From the NCBI RefSeq assembly GCF_951801035.1, contig NZ_CATOKT010000003.1: 64,000 bases of DNA; one strand, 5' to 3'. The notes under the pieces are model-generated. The model did not search any database and was not told the origin of the DNA. It saw nothing but the letters and a program-made list of their open reading frames with translations. Each line of letters opens with the position of its first letter. The first letter of the stretch is position 1. Positions 7,880 through 16,552 of the stretch are shown here, one piece after another. The translations under genes and the position numbers were made by a program. The stretch is from Adlercreutzia sp910585575. Lineage in GTDB: Bacteria > Actinomycetota > Coriobacteriia > Coriobacteriales > Eggerthellaceae.

Positions 7880-8669
7880 GAGCAAGGTTTCAGTAACCGA
7901 CGAAATGGCCGAGGCGGTGGGCAACGCCTCTCTCGAGCAGGCGGTGCGCGATGCGCAAGCCGATCTGCATGAGACGGCGGCCGACTACAATGACGCCTAC
8001 GAGGACCCGGCTGCGGCCGAGCGCTACGAGGAAGCCGGTGATGTCGCCCCTTTTGAGGTAGTCCTCGCCAGCGGCAGCCCGCGTCGTCGCGAGCTGCTTG
8101 CTGACGCGGGCGTGAAGTTCACGGTGCGCACGCCGGTGACTCCTGTGGACGAGTCGCTGGAGCCCGATTTGGCGGCCGATCCCGTGGAGGCGGCGAAGAA
8201 GCTGGCCGAGCGCAAGGCCGGCGCGGTCATTCAGGAGGTGCTGGCCGAGAACTACACGGGCATGCTCATTGTGATCGGCGCTGATACCATGGTGGTGCTC
8301 GACGGCAAGATCTTCGGCAAGCCCCGCAGCGCCTCGGACGGCAAGCACATGTTGCGTCAGCTGTCGGGACGCACCCACGAGGTCATCACCGCGGTGTCGG
8401 TGTGGATGGTGTCGGCCCCCACGGTGGAGGAGGTTTCCCTGGGCTTCCGCACTCTGGCCGACGTAAGCCGCGTCACCTTCAAGGATCTTACCGACGAGGA
8501 AATCACTGAGTACCTGAAGAAGGGCGAATCCTTCGACAAAGCCGGAGCCTATGCCATCCAGGGCGCGGGCGCGGCGCTGGTGGATCGCTACGATGGCGCC
8601 TACGACACCATCGTTGGCCTGCCCGTCGAGCGCCTCATCAAGGAATTCCCCGATCTGGTGCAAGCTTAG
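7872..8669 (+). CDS. maf: Maf-like nucleotide pyrophosphatase
   Basis: Maf proteins hydrolyse non-canonical or modified nucleoside triphosphates and were first linked to septum inhibition. The core starts around residue 60 with VVLASGSPRRRELLADAG, the phosphate-binding signature, followed by IVIGADTMVVLDGKIFGKP and the acidic catalytic region. The first 60 residues form an extra acidic, Ala/Glu/Asp-rich segment not expected in the family (usual length about 190-200). The start in the ATGACTGAG context overlaps tilS by 8 bp and has AAAGAAGGA before it, so the long form is probably real. Its insertion between tilS and hpt is a local variation of the usual order. Confidence 0.9.
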   Translation: MTESKVSVTDEMAEAVGNASLEQAVRDAQADLHETAADYNDAYEDPAAAERYEEAGDVAPFEVVLASGSPRRRELLADAGVKFTVRTPVTPVDESLEPDLAADPVEAAKKLAERKAGAVIQEVLAENYTGMLIVIGADTMVVLDGKIFGKPRSASDGKHMLRQLSGRTHEVITAVSVWMVSAPTVEEVSLGFRTLADVSRVTFKDLTDEEITEYLKKGESFDKAGAYAIQGAGAALVDRYDGAYDTIVGLPVERLIKEFPDLVQA

Positions 8670-8883
8670 GGGCGTTCGCAGCCAATTGGCGTGCTCCATC
8701 CTGCAAATAAGCCCCATTGGTAACCGCGCTTAATGTGTGGCGTTACCGTATTGTGTCCGTTCGTTGAAAGGTCTTTGGTAAACTGAAACGGAAACTAGAT
8801 GTCCATGGTCTGGCTGGTCATGGGCAAAACCGCTACCGGTTGCGGGCGCTTGCTCGCTTCCGGCTTGATGAGAGGCAGTACTC

Positions 8884-9432
8884 GTGCACAACGACGTTTC
8901 AGAGATCATTTTCTCCGAGCAGGACATTGCCAATCGCGTAAGCGAACTCGGCGCCGCCATTACGCGCGACTACAAAGACATTGCCGGCGATGAGGGCATC
9001 GTGGTCATCTGCGTGCTGCGCGGTGCGGCCATGTACACCTGCGACCTTATTCGCGCCATCGACATGCCGCTGGAGGTCGACTTCATGGCGGTGTCGTCCT
9101 ATGGCAGCGGCGTGAAAAGCTCCGGCGTCGTGCGCATCCTGAAGGATCTGTCCAGCAGCATCCAAGGGCGTCATGTGGTCATTGCCGAGGACATCCTCGA
9201 CTCGGGCCTCACGCTCAGCTACCTCATCAAGAACCTGGAGTCCCGCGGTCCCGCTTCTATTTCGGTGGCCACGCTCCTGCGCAAGGACACGCCGAATCAG
9301 GCCGACGTCAATTGCCGCTATGTGGGCTTCGAGTGCCCCGACGAATTCATCGTCGGCTACGGCCTCGACTATGCGGAGCACTACCGTAACCTTCCCTATA
9401 TCGGCGTCCTCAAGCCTGAGATCTATCAGTAA
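8884..9432 (+). CDS. hpt: Hypoxanthine phosphoribosyltransferase
   Basis: A type I phosphoribosyltransferase of 182 residues that salvages hypoxanthine/guanine to IMP/GMP using PRPP. The PRPP loop VVIAEDILDSGLTLSYL is clear, as is the VVICVLRGAAMYTCDL segment of the family. A GTG start follows a GAGAGGCAG stretch. It lies just upstream of ftsH with a 13-bp gap, the classic hpt-ftsH linkage. The upstream 214-bp gap has no gene; no canonical promoter was assigned there. Confidence 0.93.
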   Translation: MHNDVSEIIFSEQDIANRVSELGAAITRDYKDIAGDEGIVVICVLRGAAMYTCDLIRAIDMPLEVDFMAVSSYGSGVKSSGVVRILKDLSSSIQGRHVVIAEDILDSGLTLSYLIKNLESRGPASISVATLLRKDTPNQADVNCRYVGFECPDEFIVGYGLDYAEHYRNLPYIGVLKPEIYQ

Positions 9433-9445
9433 AGGCAGAACACCC

Positions 9446-11776
9446 ATGGCAGACAACAACACCCCCAAGAAACCGAACCTCGGTCCCTCGTCCTCGTCGT
9501 CCCGCACCACCATGCTCATGGTCATCATCTTGCTGGCCGTGGCGTTTTTCGTGGGCAGCCAGTTCATGCGCGGCGGCAACGGCGCCACGGTTACCGACGA
9601 GCTCATTACCTCGGAATTCACCCAGGCAGTGGAACAGGGTCGCGTGAAGTCGGTTACCTATTCCGCCGGCGACTACATGGTGTCGGGCTCCTACTTCCCG
9701 GCGGCGACGGCGGGCTCCGAGGCGGCCAAGGCCTTCAACGGCGCCTTCGATTCCATGAACGCCCTCATGGCTACGAAGAAGGCCGACGACGGCAAGGCGC
9801 TGGCCGGCGTGGGCACCACCACGCTCGATCCGTCCACACTGGGCAAAGAGCACCAGTACCGCTCCACCTACGTGGGCTCCGATTCCCTGGGCGAGCTTCT
9901 GGCCGCCCATCCCGATGTGTCCTATCAGGTCACGCTGCCCAGCCCCTTCCTCGAGGTGCTCACTACGCTGCTGCCCATCCTCATCATCGGCGGTTTGCTG
10001 TTCTTCTTCTTCTTCAAGATGCAGCAGGCCAACAACTCTCAGATGAACTTCGGCAAGGCCAAGACGAAGAAGGCCGCCGAGGAGCGTCCCGACGTGAAGT
10101 TCTCGGATGTGGCCGGTGTGGACGAGGCTGTGGAGGAGATGCAGGAAATCAAGGACTTCCTGGCCAATCCGGCGAAGTACCAGTCCATGGGCGCGAAAAT
10201 CCCCCGCGGCTGCCTCTTGGTGGGCCCTCCGGGCACCGGTAAGACGCTGCTGGCCCGTGCGGTGGCCGGCGAGGCGGGCGTGCCCTTCTTCAGCATCTCC
10301 GGTTCCGACTTCGTGGAAATGTTCGTGGGCGTGGGCGCCTCCCGTGTACGCGATTTGTTCCAGCAGGCCAAGGACGCGGCTCCGGCCATCATCTTCATCG
10401 ACGAGATCGACGCCGTGGGCCGTCAGCGCGGTACGGGCCTGGGCGGCGGTCACGACGAGCGCGAGCAAACCTTGAACCAGTTGCTGGTGGAAATGGACGG
10501 CTTCGAGTCCAACGACTCGGTGGTGCTGCTGGCTGCCACCAACCGCTCTGACGTGCTGGACCCGGCGCTGCTGCGCCCCGGCCGTTTCGACCGTCAAATT
10601 GTGGTGGACACGCCGGACGTGAAGGGCCGCGAGAAGATCCTCAACGTGCATGCCAAGGACAAGCCCATCGGAAGCGATGTGGACCTGTCGAAGATCGCGA
10701 AGATCACTCCGGGCTTTACCGGTGCCGACCTGGCCAACCTCATGAACGAGTCGGCGCTGCTCACCGCCCGCCGCGGCAAGAAGATCATCACCATGCGCGA
10801 GGTCAGCGAGTCCATGGAGCGCGTCATCGCCGGTCCCGAGCGCAAGGGCCGCGTCATGAACGAGAAGACCAAGCACACCATTGCCTACCACGAGAGCGGC
10901 CATGCCCTGGTGGGTCACTTGCTCTCCCATGCCGATCCGGTGCACAAGATCAGCATTATCTCCCGCGGTCGCGCCCTGGGCTACACCTTGTCCATCCCCG
11001 ACGAGGACAAGGTGCTCAACTCGCTGTCCGAGATGAAGGACGAGCTGGCCGTGTTTATGGGCGGTCGCGTGGCTGAGGAAATCTTCTGCGACGACATTAC
11101 CACGGGCGCCTCGAACGACTTGGAGCGCGCCAGCAAGATGGCCCGCGCCATCGTCACCCAGTACGGCATGAGCCCCCTGGGCACCCAAGTGTTCGGCCAG
11201 CCCAACCACGAGGTGTTCCTGGGTCGCGATTACGGCAATACCCAGGACTACTCCGAAGAGACGGCTCGCCGCATTGACGAAGAGGTGGCGAAGATCATGA
11301 AGGAGGCCCACGACCGGGCCCACGACATCCTCACCGCCCGCGCCGATCAGATGGACCTGATGGCCAGTGTGCTGCTGGAGCGCGAGACCGTGGAGGGCGA
11401 GGCCTGCGAGGCGCTGCTCGACAACAAGTGGGACGAGTACCTGGCCCGCGAGGGCGACATCATTGCCGCTAAAGAGGCCGAAGAGGCGGCGGCGCGCGCC
11501 AAGGACGCGCAGCTGCTGGCTGAGCGCGAGGCTGCTGAGGGTGCCGATGGCGCCCATGGCGAGGGCAACCCCGACGCCGGCGAGACCCTGGCCGACCCGA
11601 ACTGGCGCGAGGAGCCGGTGGAGCCGGGCGATCAGGATCCCAACGGCCCCTTCCGCGCCCCGGCCGAGGATGCCGACCGCGCCGACATGCCCACGCAGCA
11701 GCAGGTCGACGCCGAAATCGACCGCGAGGATGACATGGACTCCTCGGCCGATGCACCCGATCCCGATAAGAAGTAG
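9446..11776 (+). CDS. ftsH: ATP-dependent zinc metalloprotease FtsH
   Basis: A membrane-anchored AAA+ protease that degrades misfolded or regulatory proteins. Order: TM1 near residues 22-42, an extracytoplasmic domain to about 165, TM2 (LLPILIIGGLLFFFFF), then the AAA domain with GPPGTGKT (residues 259-266), IIFIDEIDAVGRQRG and the second region of homology LRPGRFDRQI, then the zinc site HESGH near residue 482. The last 110 or so residues are a long acidic Ala/Glu/Asp/Pro-rich tail, probably disordered. The start chosen is ATG 9446; a longer in-frame extension would run into hpt and has no support. A terminator follows. Confidence 0.96.
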   Translation: MADNNTPKKPNLGPSSSSSRTTMLMVIILLAVAFFVGSQFMRGGNGATVTDELITSEFTQAVEQGRVKSVTYSAGDYMVSGSYFPAATAGSEAAKAFNGAFDSMNALMATKKADDGKALAGVGTTTLDPSTLGKEHQYRSTYVGSDSLGELLAAHPDVSYQVTLPSPFLEVLTTLLPILIIGGLLFFFFFKMQQANNSQMNFGKAKTKKAAEERPDVKFSDVAGVDEAVEEMQEIKDFLANPAKYQSMGAKIPRGCLLVGPPGTGKTLLARAVAGEAGVPFFSISGSDFVEMFVGVGASRVRDLFQQAKDAAPAIIFIDEIDAVGRQRGTGLGGGHDEREQTLNQLLVEMDGFESNDSVVLLAATNRSDVLDPALLRPGRFDRQIVVDTPDVKGREKILNVHAKDKPIGSDVDLSKIAKITPGFTGADLANLMNESALLTARRGKKIITMREVSESMERVIAGPERKGRVMNEKTKHTIAYHESGHALVGHLLSHADPVHKISIISRGRALGYTLSIPDEDKVLNSLSEMKDELAVFMGGRVAEEIFCDDITTGASNDLERASKMARAIVTQYGMSPLGTQVFGQPNHEVFLGRDYGNTQDYSEETARRIDEEVAKIMKEAHDRAHDILTARADQMDLMASVLLERETVEGEACEALLDNKWDEYLAREGDIIAAKEAEEAAARAKDAQLLAEREAAEGADGAHGEGNPDAGETLADPNWREEPVEPGDQDPNGPFRAPAEDADRADMPTQQQVDAEIDREDDMDSSADAPDPDKK

Positions 11777-11817
11777 GGGCGTCATCGCTCGATGAAGCCG
11801 CTCAAAGCTATGAGTAT

Positions 11818-11847
11818 GAAAGGGCGCCTTGCGGGGCGCCCTTTCTT
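11818..11847 (+). terminator. Terminator after ftsH
   Basis: An 11-bp perfect stem GAAAGGGCGCC/GGCGCCCTTTC (11818-11828 with 11835-11845) with a 6-nt loop, 40 bp past the ftsH stop, runs into TTTCTT. It separates the tilS-ftsH unit from the folate gene. Confidence 0.8.
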
Positions 11848-11893
11848 GTAGCGCACTTCAATGGAAGTATCGTGCCGCTGCACCGTTCGTTAC

Positions 11894-11921
11894 CTGATAA
11901 CACCGCTATCATGGGTATACT
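11894..11921 (+). promoter_or_regulatory. Probable promoter of the folP-folK fusion gene
   Basis: CTGATA, 16 bp, then TATACT resembles a sigma-A promoter and lies about 38 bp upstream of the ATG, just past the ftsH terminator. Confidence 0.5.
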
Positions 11922-11958
11922 GAGCGCTTACGCTGGCTGACAGGAAGGCAACATTTCA

Positions 11959-13272
11959 ATGATTTGGCATTGCGGTCGTTTCGACTTCGATACGGCAACG
12001 CCTTTGGTAATGGGAATTCTCAACGTCACCCCCGACTCTTTCTCGGACGGGGGCGTTTATCTTGATGCCGAGGCGGCGGTGGCCCACGGGCTCGAGATGA
12101 TCGAGCAGGGGGCGGCCATCATTGACGTCGGCGGCGAATCGACGCGTCCCGGCTCCGACCCGGTTGACCCGGAAGAGGAGTGGCGCCGCATCGCCCCGGT
12201 GGTGCAGGCCTTGGCTGAGCGCGACCTGTGCGTGTCGGTGGACACCCGTCACGCCGAGGTGGCCCAGCGCGCCCTGCAGGTCGGCGCTTCCATCATCAAC
12301 GACGTATCCGGCTTCCGCGACCCCGCCATGGTCGAAGTGGCGCGTCATTCCGGCTGCGGCTGCGTGGTCATGCATATGCAGGGCGAGCCCAAAACCATGC
12401 AGGAAGATCCGGTGTACCAGGACGTTGTCACGGAAGTGCGCGATTACCTGGCCGAGCGGGCTGCCGAATTGGAGGCCGCGGGCATCGACCGTTCTCGCAT
12501 CTGCATCGATCCCGGTCCGGGTTTCGGCAAAACGCCGAAGCAGACTATCGAGCTCATGCGCAACCTCCACGAGCTGGTGCGCCTGGGCTATCCTGTGATG
12601 GTGGCGGCCTCGCGCAAAAGCTACGTGGGCTACGCCTACCATGTGGACGAGCCCCACGAGCGCGACGTGGCATCGGCCGCCGAGGCGCTTCTCGCCTGCG
12701 AGCTGGGCGCCTGCGTGGTGCGCACCCATAACGTCCCCCTGACCGTGGCAGCTTTGAAGGACCTGCGTCCCCTGGTGCTTCTGGGCCTCGGCTCGAACGT
12801 GGCTCTGGTAGCGGAGCCCGGCGAGGAAACTGAGGCGAAGATCGCCCAGATCAATCTTGCGGTGGGCCAGCTCTGCGCTCTGCCCGACACGCAGATCATC
12901 GACATGGCCTCCTTCTACGAGAGCGAACCGGCCTATTACGAGGACCAGGACGTCTTCGTGAACACGGTGGTCTCGCTGCGCTGCGGGCTGCCGCCCAAAG
13001 AGCTGCTGGGCTATCTGCACGGCATCGAGAACTCCCTCGGGCGCGTGCGCGAAGTCGAGAACGGTCCGCGCACCCTGGACATCGATATTCTCGATTATCA
13101 AATGTACGTCGGCTCTACGCCGGAGCTCACGCTGCCTCACCCGCGGGTCTGCGAGCGCGACTTCGTCGTGAAGCCTCTATTGGAAATTCTTCCTGGATAC
13201 GAACTGGCCGATGGAACCCCTGTCGCTTCGGTCCCCGAAGACGAGCGAGTGGGAAAGGCGCATCGGTTGTAG
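11959..13272 (+). CDS. folP: Dihydropteroate synthase-HPPK fusion (FolP-FolK)
   Basis: A bifunctional folate enzyme. Residues 1 to about 265 are dihydropteroate synthase: MGILNVTPDSFSDGG and GAAIIDVGGESTRPG near the start, with IDPGPGFGKT later. From about residue 272 comes 6-hydroxymethyl-dihydropterin pyrophosphokinase: LVLLGLGSNVAL, FYESEPAYYEDQDVFVN and the signature GPRTLDIDILDY. HPPK activates the pterin and DHPS joins it to p-aminobenzoate, so consecutive steps sit in one chain. The order DHPS then HPPK is the reverse of the fungal/plant HPPK-DHPS fusion. An AGGAAG site precedes the ATG. birA starts 2 bp after the stop, so they are probably co-transcribed. Confidence 0.93.
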   Translation: MIWHCGRFDFDTATPLVMGILNVTPDSFSDGGVYLDAEAAVAHGLEMIEQGAAIIDVGGESTRPGSDPVDPEEEWRRIAPVVQALAERDLCVSVDTRHAEVAQRALQVGASIINDVSGFRDPAMVEVARHSGCGCVVMHMQGEPKTMQEDPVYQDVVTEVRDYLAERAAELEAAGIDRSRICIDPGPGFGKTPKQTIELMRNLHELVRLGYPVMVAASRKSYVGYAYHVDEPHERDVASAAEALLACELGACVVRTHNVPLTVAALKDLRPLVLLGLGSNVALVAEPGEETEAKIAQINLAVGQLCALPDTQIIDMASFYESEPAYYEDQDVFVNTVVSLRCGLPPKELLGYLHGIENSLGRVREVENGPRTLDIDILDYQMYVGSTPELTLPHPRVCERDFVVKPLLEILPGYELADGTPVASVPEDERVGKAHRL

Positions 13273-13274
13273 TC

Positions 13275-14120
13275 ATGAAGCTAGTTGTTCTGGACGAGGT
13301 GGAATCCACCAACGAGGAAGTTAAGGAAGCGCTGCGCGAGGGCAAGGCCGAGGGCCTCATCGTGCGTGCTCGCCGCCAAACCGGCGGCTATGGGCGTCAG
13401 GGGCGGCTCTGGGACAGTCCCGAGGGCGGCCTGTACATGTCGGTGCTGCTGCGCCCCGATGTGGCCGGCAGCGGTCTGGCCACGCTCAGCCTCATCATCG
13501 GGCTGTCGGTGCAGCGGGCCCTGGAAACCATGGCAGCTCCCCAGCACAAGGACGGCATTCGCCTGAAGTGGCCCAACGACGTCATCTACATGCCCAGCGA
13601 GCACACTCCCGCCGACGAGTATCGCAAGCTCAGCGGTATTTCTCTTGAGGCCTGCGGAGGCGGCGTGTGCGTCGGCATCGGCGTCAACGTGTTCGCGCCG
13701 GACATCGCCGTGCCCGTCGAGGGGCGAAACGTGCCGGCCTATATGGCCGACCTCATGATGGCTCCCGAATCGACGCCCGGGCATCCTCTGACCGTGGCTC
13801 AGGCCACCGAGGGCCTGTCCGGCCGCGCGCTTGCAGCGCGTCGCGAAGAGGTTATCACCGACGTCCAGCGGGAAATCATCGCTCGCGTTCTCGTGAATTA
13901 CGGCCGCTGGCGCGAGCTGGGGCTGCAGCCGTCCCTCGCCAGCTTGAGCGCTGCCTCGTTCTTGGATGGGCGCCGTGTGCGCATCGAGGACATGGCGGGC
14001 AACGTCACCGTGGAGGGCGTGGCCGACGGTGTCGATGATCGCGGTCGCCTGCTTGTGCGCACCGCTGACGGGGTTGTGCCCGTGTCTTCGGGCGAGGCTC
14101 ACGTCATTCCCGTCGCCTAA
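13275..14120 (+). CDS. birA: Biotin-[acetyl-CoA-carboxylase] ligase
   Basis: Biotin-protein ligase, which adenylates biotin and transfers it to carboxylase carrier proteins. The N-terminal LDEVESTNEEVKEALREG and the biotinyl-AMP loop TGGYGRQGRLWDSPEGG are family signatures; LKWPNDVIY and GISLEACGGGVCVGIGVNV follow. It starts directly with the catalytic domain, so it is a class I (monofunctional) enzyme without a repressor helix-turn-helix. The C-terminal SH3-like domain is present. At 281 residues it is slightly long, with an inserted segment after MADLMMAPE. The biotin transporter bioY lies two genes downstream. Confidence 0.93.
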   Translation: MKLVVLDEVESTNEEVKEALREGKAEGLIVRARRQTGGYGRQGRLWDSPEGGLYMSVLLRPDVAGSGLATLSLIIGLSVQRALETMAAPQHKDGIRLKWPNDVIYMPSEHTPADEYRKLSGISLEACGGGVCVGIGVNVFAPDIAVPVEGRNVPAYMADLMMAPESTPGHPLTVAQATEGLSGRALAARREEVITDVQREIIARVLVNYGRWRELGLQPSLASLSAASFLDGRRVRIEDMAGNVTVEGVADGVDDRGRLLVRTADGVVPVSSGEAHVIPVA

Positions 14121-14156
14121 GACTACAATAGCGCCTGATACCAAGAAAGGCGCACT

Positions 14157-15671
14157 ATGGACGATAAGATCCCCGACACTCTCCCCGGCGAAGCGGCCGC
14201 CGACTCTTCCGTGCCCGCTCCCGATCCGCGCGGGCAAAAACTTCAAGCCGGGTCTGCCGGCGATGACAAGGTCATGCGCATGGGCACGGCCTCTATCCCG
14301 CGGCTCATTACCGAGTTCGCCATTCCGTCAGTGGTGGGCATGCTCATCAATGGCTCCTATGCCATCATCGATTCGGTGTTCCTCGGTCATGCGGTGGGGG
14401 AGATCGGTCTTTCGGCCATGACCGTGGCCAATCCCATCATGATCGTGTTCATGGCCCTGGCCATGCTCATCGGCAACGGCGGCAACGCGCTGGCCGCCCT
14501 TCGCCTGGGCGAGGGAAAGCGCGAAGATGCCGAGCGCGCCCTGGGCAACGTGGTGTCTCTCAGCCTGGTGGCGTCGGTTATTGTGCTGTTCATCGGATGG
14601 AATCCCGTGCTGGTGAGCGGCGTGCTCGATTTAGCGAGCGCTACTCCCGACGTGCGCCCCTATGCCCAGATCTTCATCCAGGTGCTGTGCGCGGGCTTCT
14701 TCCTGCAGTGCATCGGCATGGGCGTTAACAACTTCATCCGTACCTGCGGCGCTCCCAACCGCGCCCTGGGCACCATGGTCATCGGCCTGGTGGGCTCGGT
14801 GGCCTTCAACGCTTTGCTGGTACTGGGGCTGGGCTGGGGCGTGCTGGGCAGTGCCGTGGCCACGGTGCTGGGTTGGGCCTGCTCCTGCTTGGCGGTGCTC
14901 TGGTACTTCTGCGGCCCGAAGGACGTGCCGCTGCGCCTGCGCCTGCCGGCCCTGCGTCCCTCCTTTGCCATGGACCGCACTATTCTGGCCTTCGGTCTGC
15001 CCAGCTTCTGCGTGCAGGCGGGCATGGCCATCGTGAACTTCGTCATCAACTTCCAGCTGGTGAAGTACGGCGCCCTCACGCCCATTGGCGCCGAGGATGC
15101 CCTGGCGGCCATTGGCGTCGTGCAGCGCATCGGCCAGTTCTCAGTCATGCCGCTCATTGGCATTGCCATTGCCCTGCAGCCGCTGCTGGGCTTCAACTAC
15201 GGCGCGCGCAATGTCGATCGCGTGCGCAAGACGCTGTGGTACGGCATCGGGGCGGCCTCGTCCATCTCGGTCCTCATGTTCGCTATCGTCGAGCTGTTCG
15301 CCGTTCCCATTGCCCAGGCCTTCGGCATTTCCCATGACGGCCTGGTGGATTTCACGGCCTTCGCCATTCGCGTGCAGTTCCTCATGCTGCCGTTTGTGGG
15401 ATTCCAAATTGTCAGCTCGAACTACTTCCAGGCCACGGGCCAGCCAGCGAAGTCGGTGTTCCTGACCTTGACGCGGCAGATTCTCTTCCTGGTGCCGCTG
15501 CTCTACCTTATGCCGGTGGTGCTGCCGTCTATGGCGCCGCAGTTCACGGGTCTCGATGCGCTTTATTTCGCCGCTCCCGTAGCCGACTTCCTGTCCATTT
15601 TCACCACCGCTATTTTCGTAGCGTGGGAGATGCGCCGCCTGCGCCGTATGCAGCAGATGTTCGGGAAGTAG
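14157..15671 (+). CDS. MATE-family efflux transporter
   Basis: A 504-residue polytopic protein with about 12 hydrophobic helices in two similar halves, matching the multidrug and toxin extrusion family (Na+- or H+-driven export). Family-typical stretches include an early ITEFAIPSVVGMLINGSYAI, the VNNFIRTCGAPN segment after TM4-5, and PLLGFNYGARN at the start of the second half. The N-terminal 45 or so residues are a hydrophilic Pro/Ala/Asp-rich extension. An AGAAAGG site precedes the ATG, 36 bp after birA, so it may be read from the same transcript. The substrate cannot be inferred. Confidence 0.92.
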   Translation: MDDKIPDTLPGEAAADSSVPAPDPRGQKLQAGSAGDDKVMRMGTASIPRLITEFAIPSVVGMLINGSYAIIDSVFLGHAVGEIGLSAMTVANPIMIVFMALAMLIGNGGNALAALRLGEGKREDAERALGNVVSLSLVASVIVLFIGWNPVLVSGVLDLASATPDVRPYAQIFIQVLCAGFFLQCIGMGVNNFIRTCGAPNRALGTMVIGLVGSVAFNALLVLGLGWGVLGSAVATVLGWACSCLAVLWYFCGPKDVPLRLRLPALRPSFAMDRTILAFGLPSFCVQAGMAIVNFVINFQLVKYGALTPIGAEDALAAIGVVQRIGQFSVMPLIGIAIALQPLLGFNYGARNVDRVRKTLWYGIGAASSISVLMFAIVELFAVPIAQAFGISHDGLVDFTAFAIRVQFLMLPFVGFQIVSSNYFQATGQPAKSVFLTLTRQILFLVPLLYLMPVVLPSMAPQFTGLDALYFAAPVADFLSIFTTAIFVAWEMRRLRRMQQMFGK

Positions 15672-15824
15672 GCATCGACGCCTCTGTTGGTGCAAGAGCT
15701 GGTTGTTGACAGGCAGTTGCACAAAACTGCGCAATCTCGCTCCCGCTGGCCGCTCCAAAAGGGTTGTCGACGGTGCGCTGGCAGGGCTGCCCTAGTATTT
15801 CCTTCGAGGAAAGGAGAACTAGGT

Positions 15825-16544
15825 ATGGAATCTGTCGAGTTGCAAGAAGGCTTCGAGAACGAGCTGGGCGCGAAGACCCCGCAGCCCGTGCATGGCGCGG
15901 CGAGAGGCGTCGACGGGGTTGCTCGCAAGGGCGCGTCGTCCCGTTCCCGCTCGGTGGCCTTTGTGGGGCTGACTATCGCCCTCATTGCCGCCTCGGCCAT
16001 TATTGCCGTGCCTATTGGGCCCGTGCCCATCACGCTGCAGATGTTCGCCATTACCTTTGCCATTGTGGTGCTGCCGCCGAAGGCAGCTACGGCCGCTATC
16101 GTAGGCTATCTCATGCTGGGCGCGGTGGGCGTCCCGGTATTCTCGGGCATGCGCGGCGGCTTCGGCGTGCTGGCCGGTCCCACGGGCGGCTTTCTGTGGG
16201 GCTACCTGCTGGGCGTGCCCTTGGCGTCGCTGTTCTTGGCCGCCGCCCGCAAGGCCTTCGGGAACGGCGGGGGAGCGGCACGCCTTTCGCGGGCCGAGCG
16301 CGCCGCCCAATCAGTGCCTCAGCGTGCGGCCAGCTTCCTGCGCAATTTCGGCTTGGAACTGGTGACCGGCATCATCTTCACCGCCGTGGCCTACGTGTGC
16401 GGCTGGGCCCAATACATGGTGGTGGCCCAAGTAGGCCCCGAGGTAGCGTTTCTGACGGCCTGCGCGCCCTTCATCGCTCTCGACCTGGCGAAGATCATCG
16501 CAGCGGTGGTATGCGCCCGAGCCGTGAAAGAAGTTGTGGGGTAG
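15825..16544 (+). CDS. bioY: Biotin ECF transporter S component BioY
   Basis: BioY captures biotin and works alone or with the shared ECF energy-coupling module. The protein has about six helices and the family stretches VPIGPVPITLQMFAI and LAGPTGGFLWGYLLG. The ATG at 15825, with AAAGGAG before it, was chosen over a longer reading frame. The N-terminus has an extra hydrophilic 45-residue segment, and there is a basic insertion (LSRAERAAQSVPQRAASFLR) between helices. No ECF ATPase genes are visible nearby. It converges on coaX with only 8 bp between stop codons. The local birA-bioY grouping supports a biotin role. Confidence 0.92.
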   Translation: MESVELQEGFENELGAKTPQPVHGAARGVDGVARKGASSRSRSVAFVGLTIALIAASAIIAVPIGPVPITLQMFAITFAIVVLPPKAATAAIVGYLMLGAVGVPVFSGMRGGFGVLAGPTGGFLWGYLLGVPLASLFLAAARKAFGNGGGAARLSRAERAAQSVPQRAASFLRNFGLELVTGIIFTAVAYVCGWAQYMVVAQVGPEVAFLTACAPFIALDLAKIIAAVVCARAVKEVVG

Positions 16545-16552
16545 AAGCAGCC

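Noticed and set aside
9410..11785. A 791-codon open frame on the minus strand opposite ftsH
   Set aside because: It mirrors ftsH codons in GC-rich DNA; the product is a Gly/His/Val-rich string without domains, whereas the plus strand shows all FtsH motifs.
15672..15824. A biotin operator before bioY
   Set aside because: A weak GCAGTT/AACTGC dyad occurs, but birA here lacks a DNA-binding domain and no clear BioR/BirA site was recognised.
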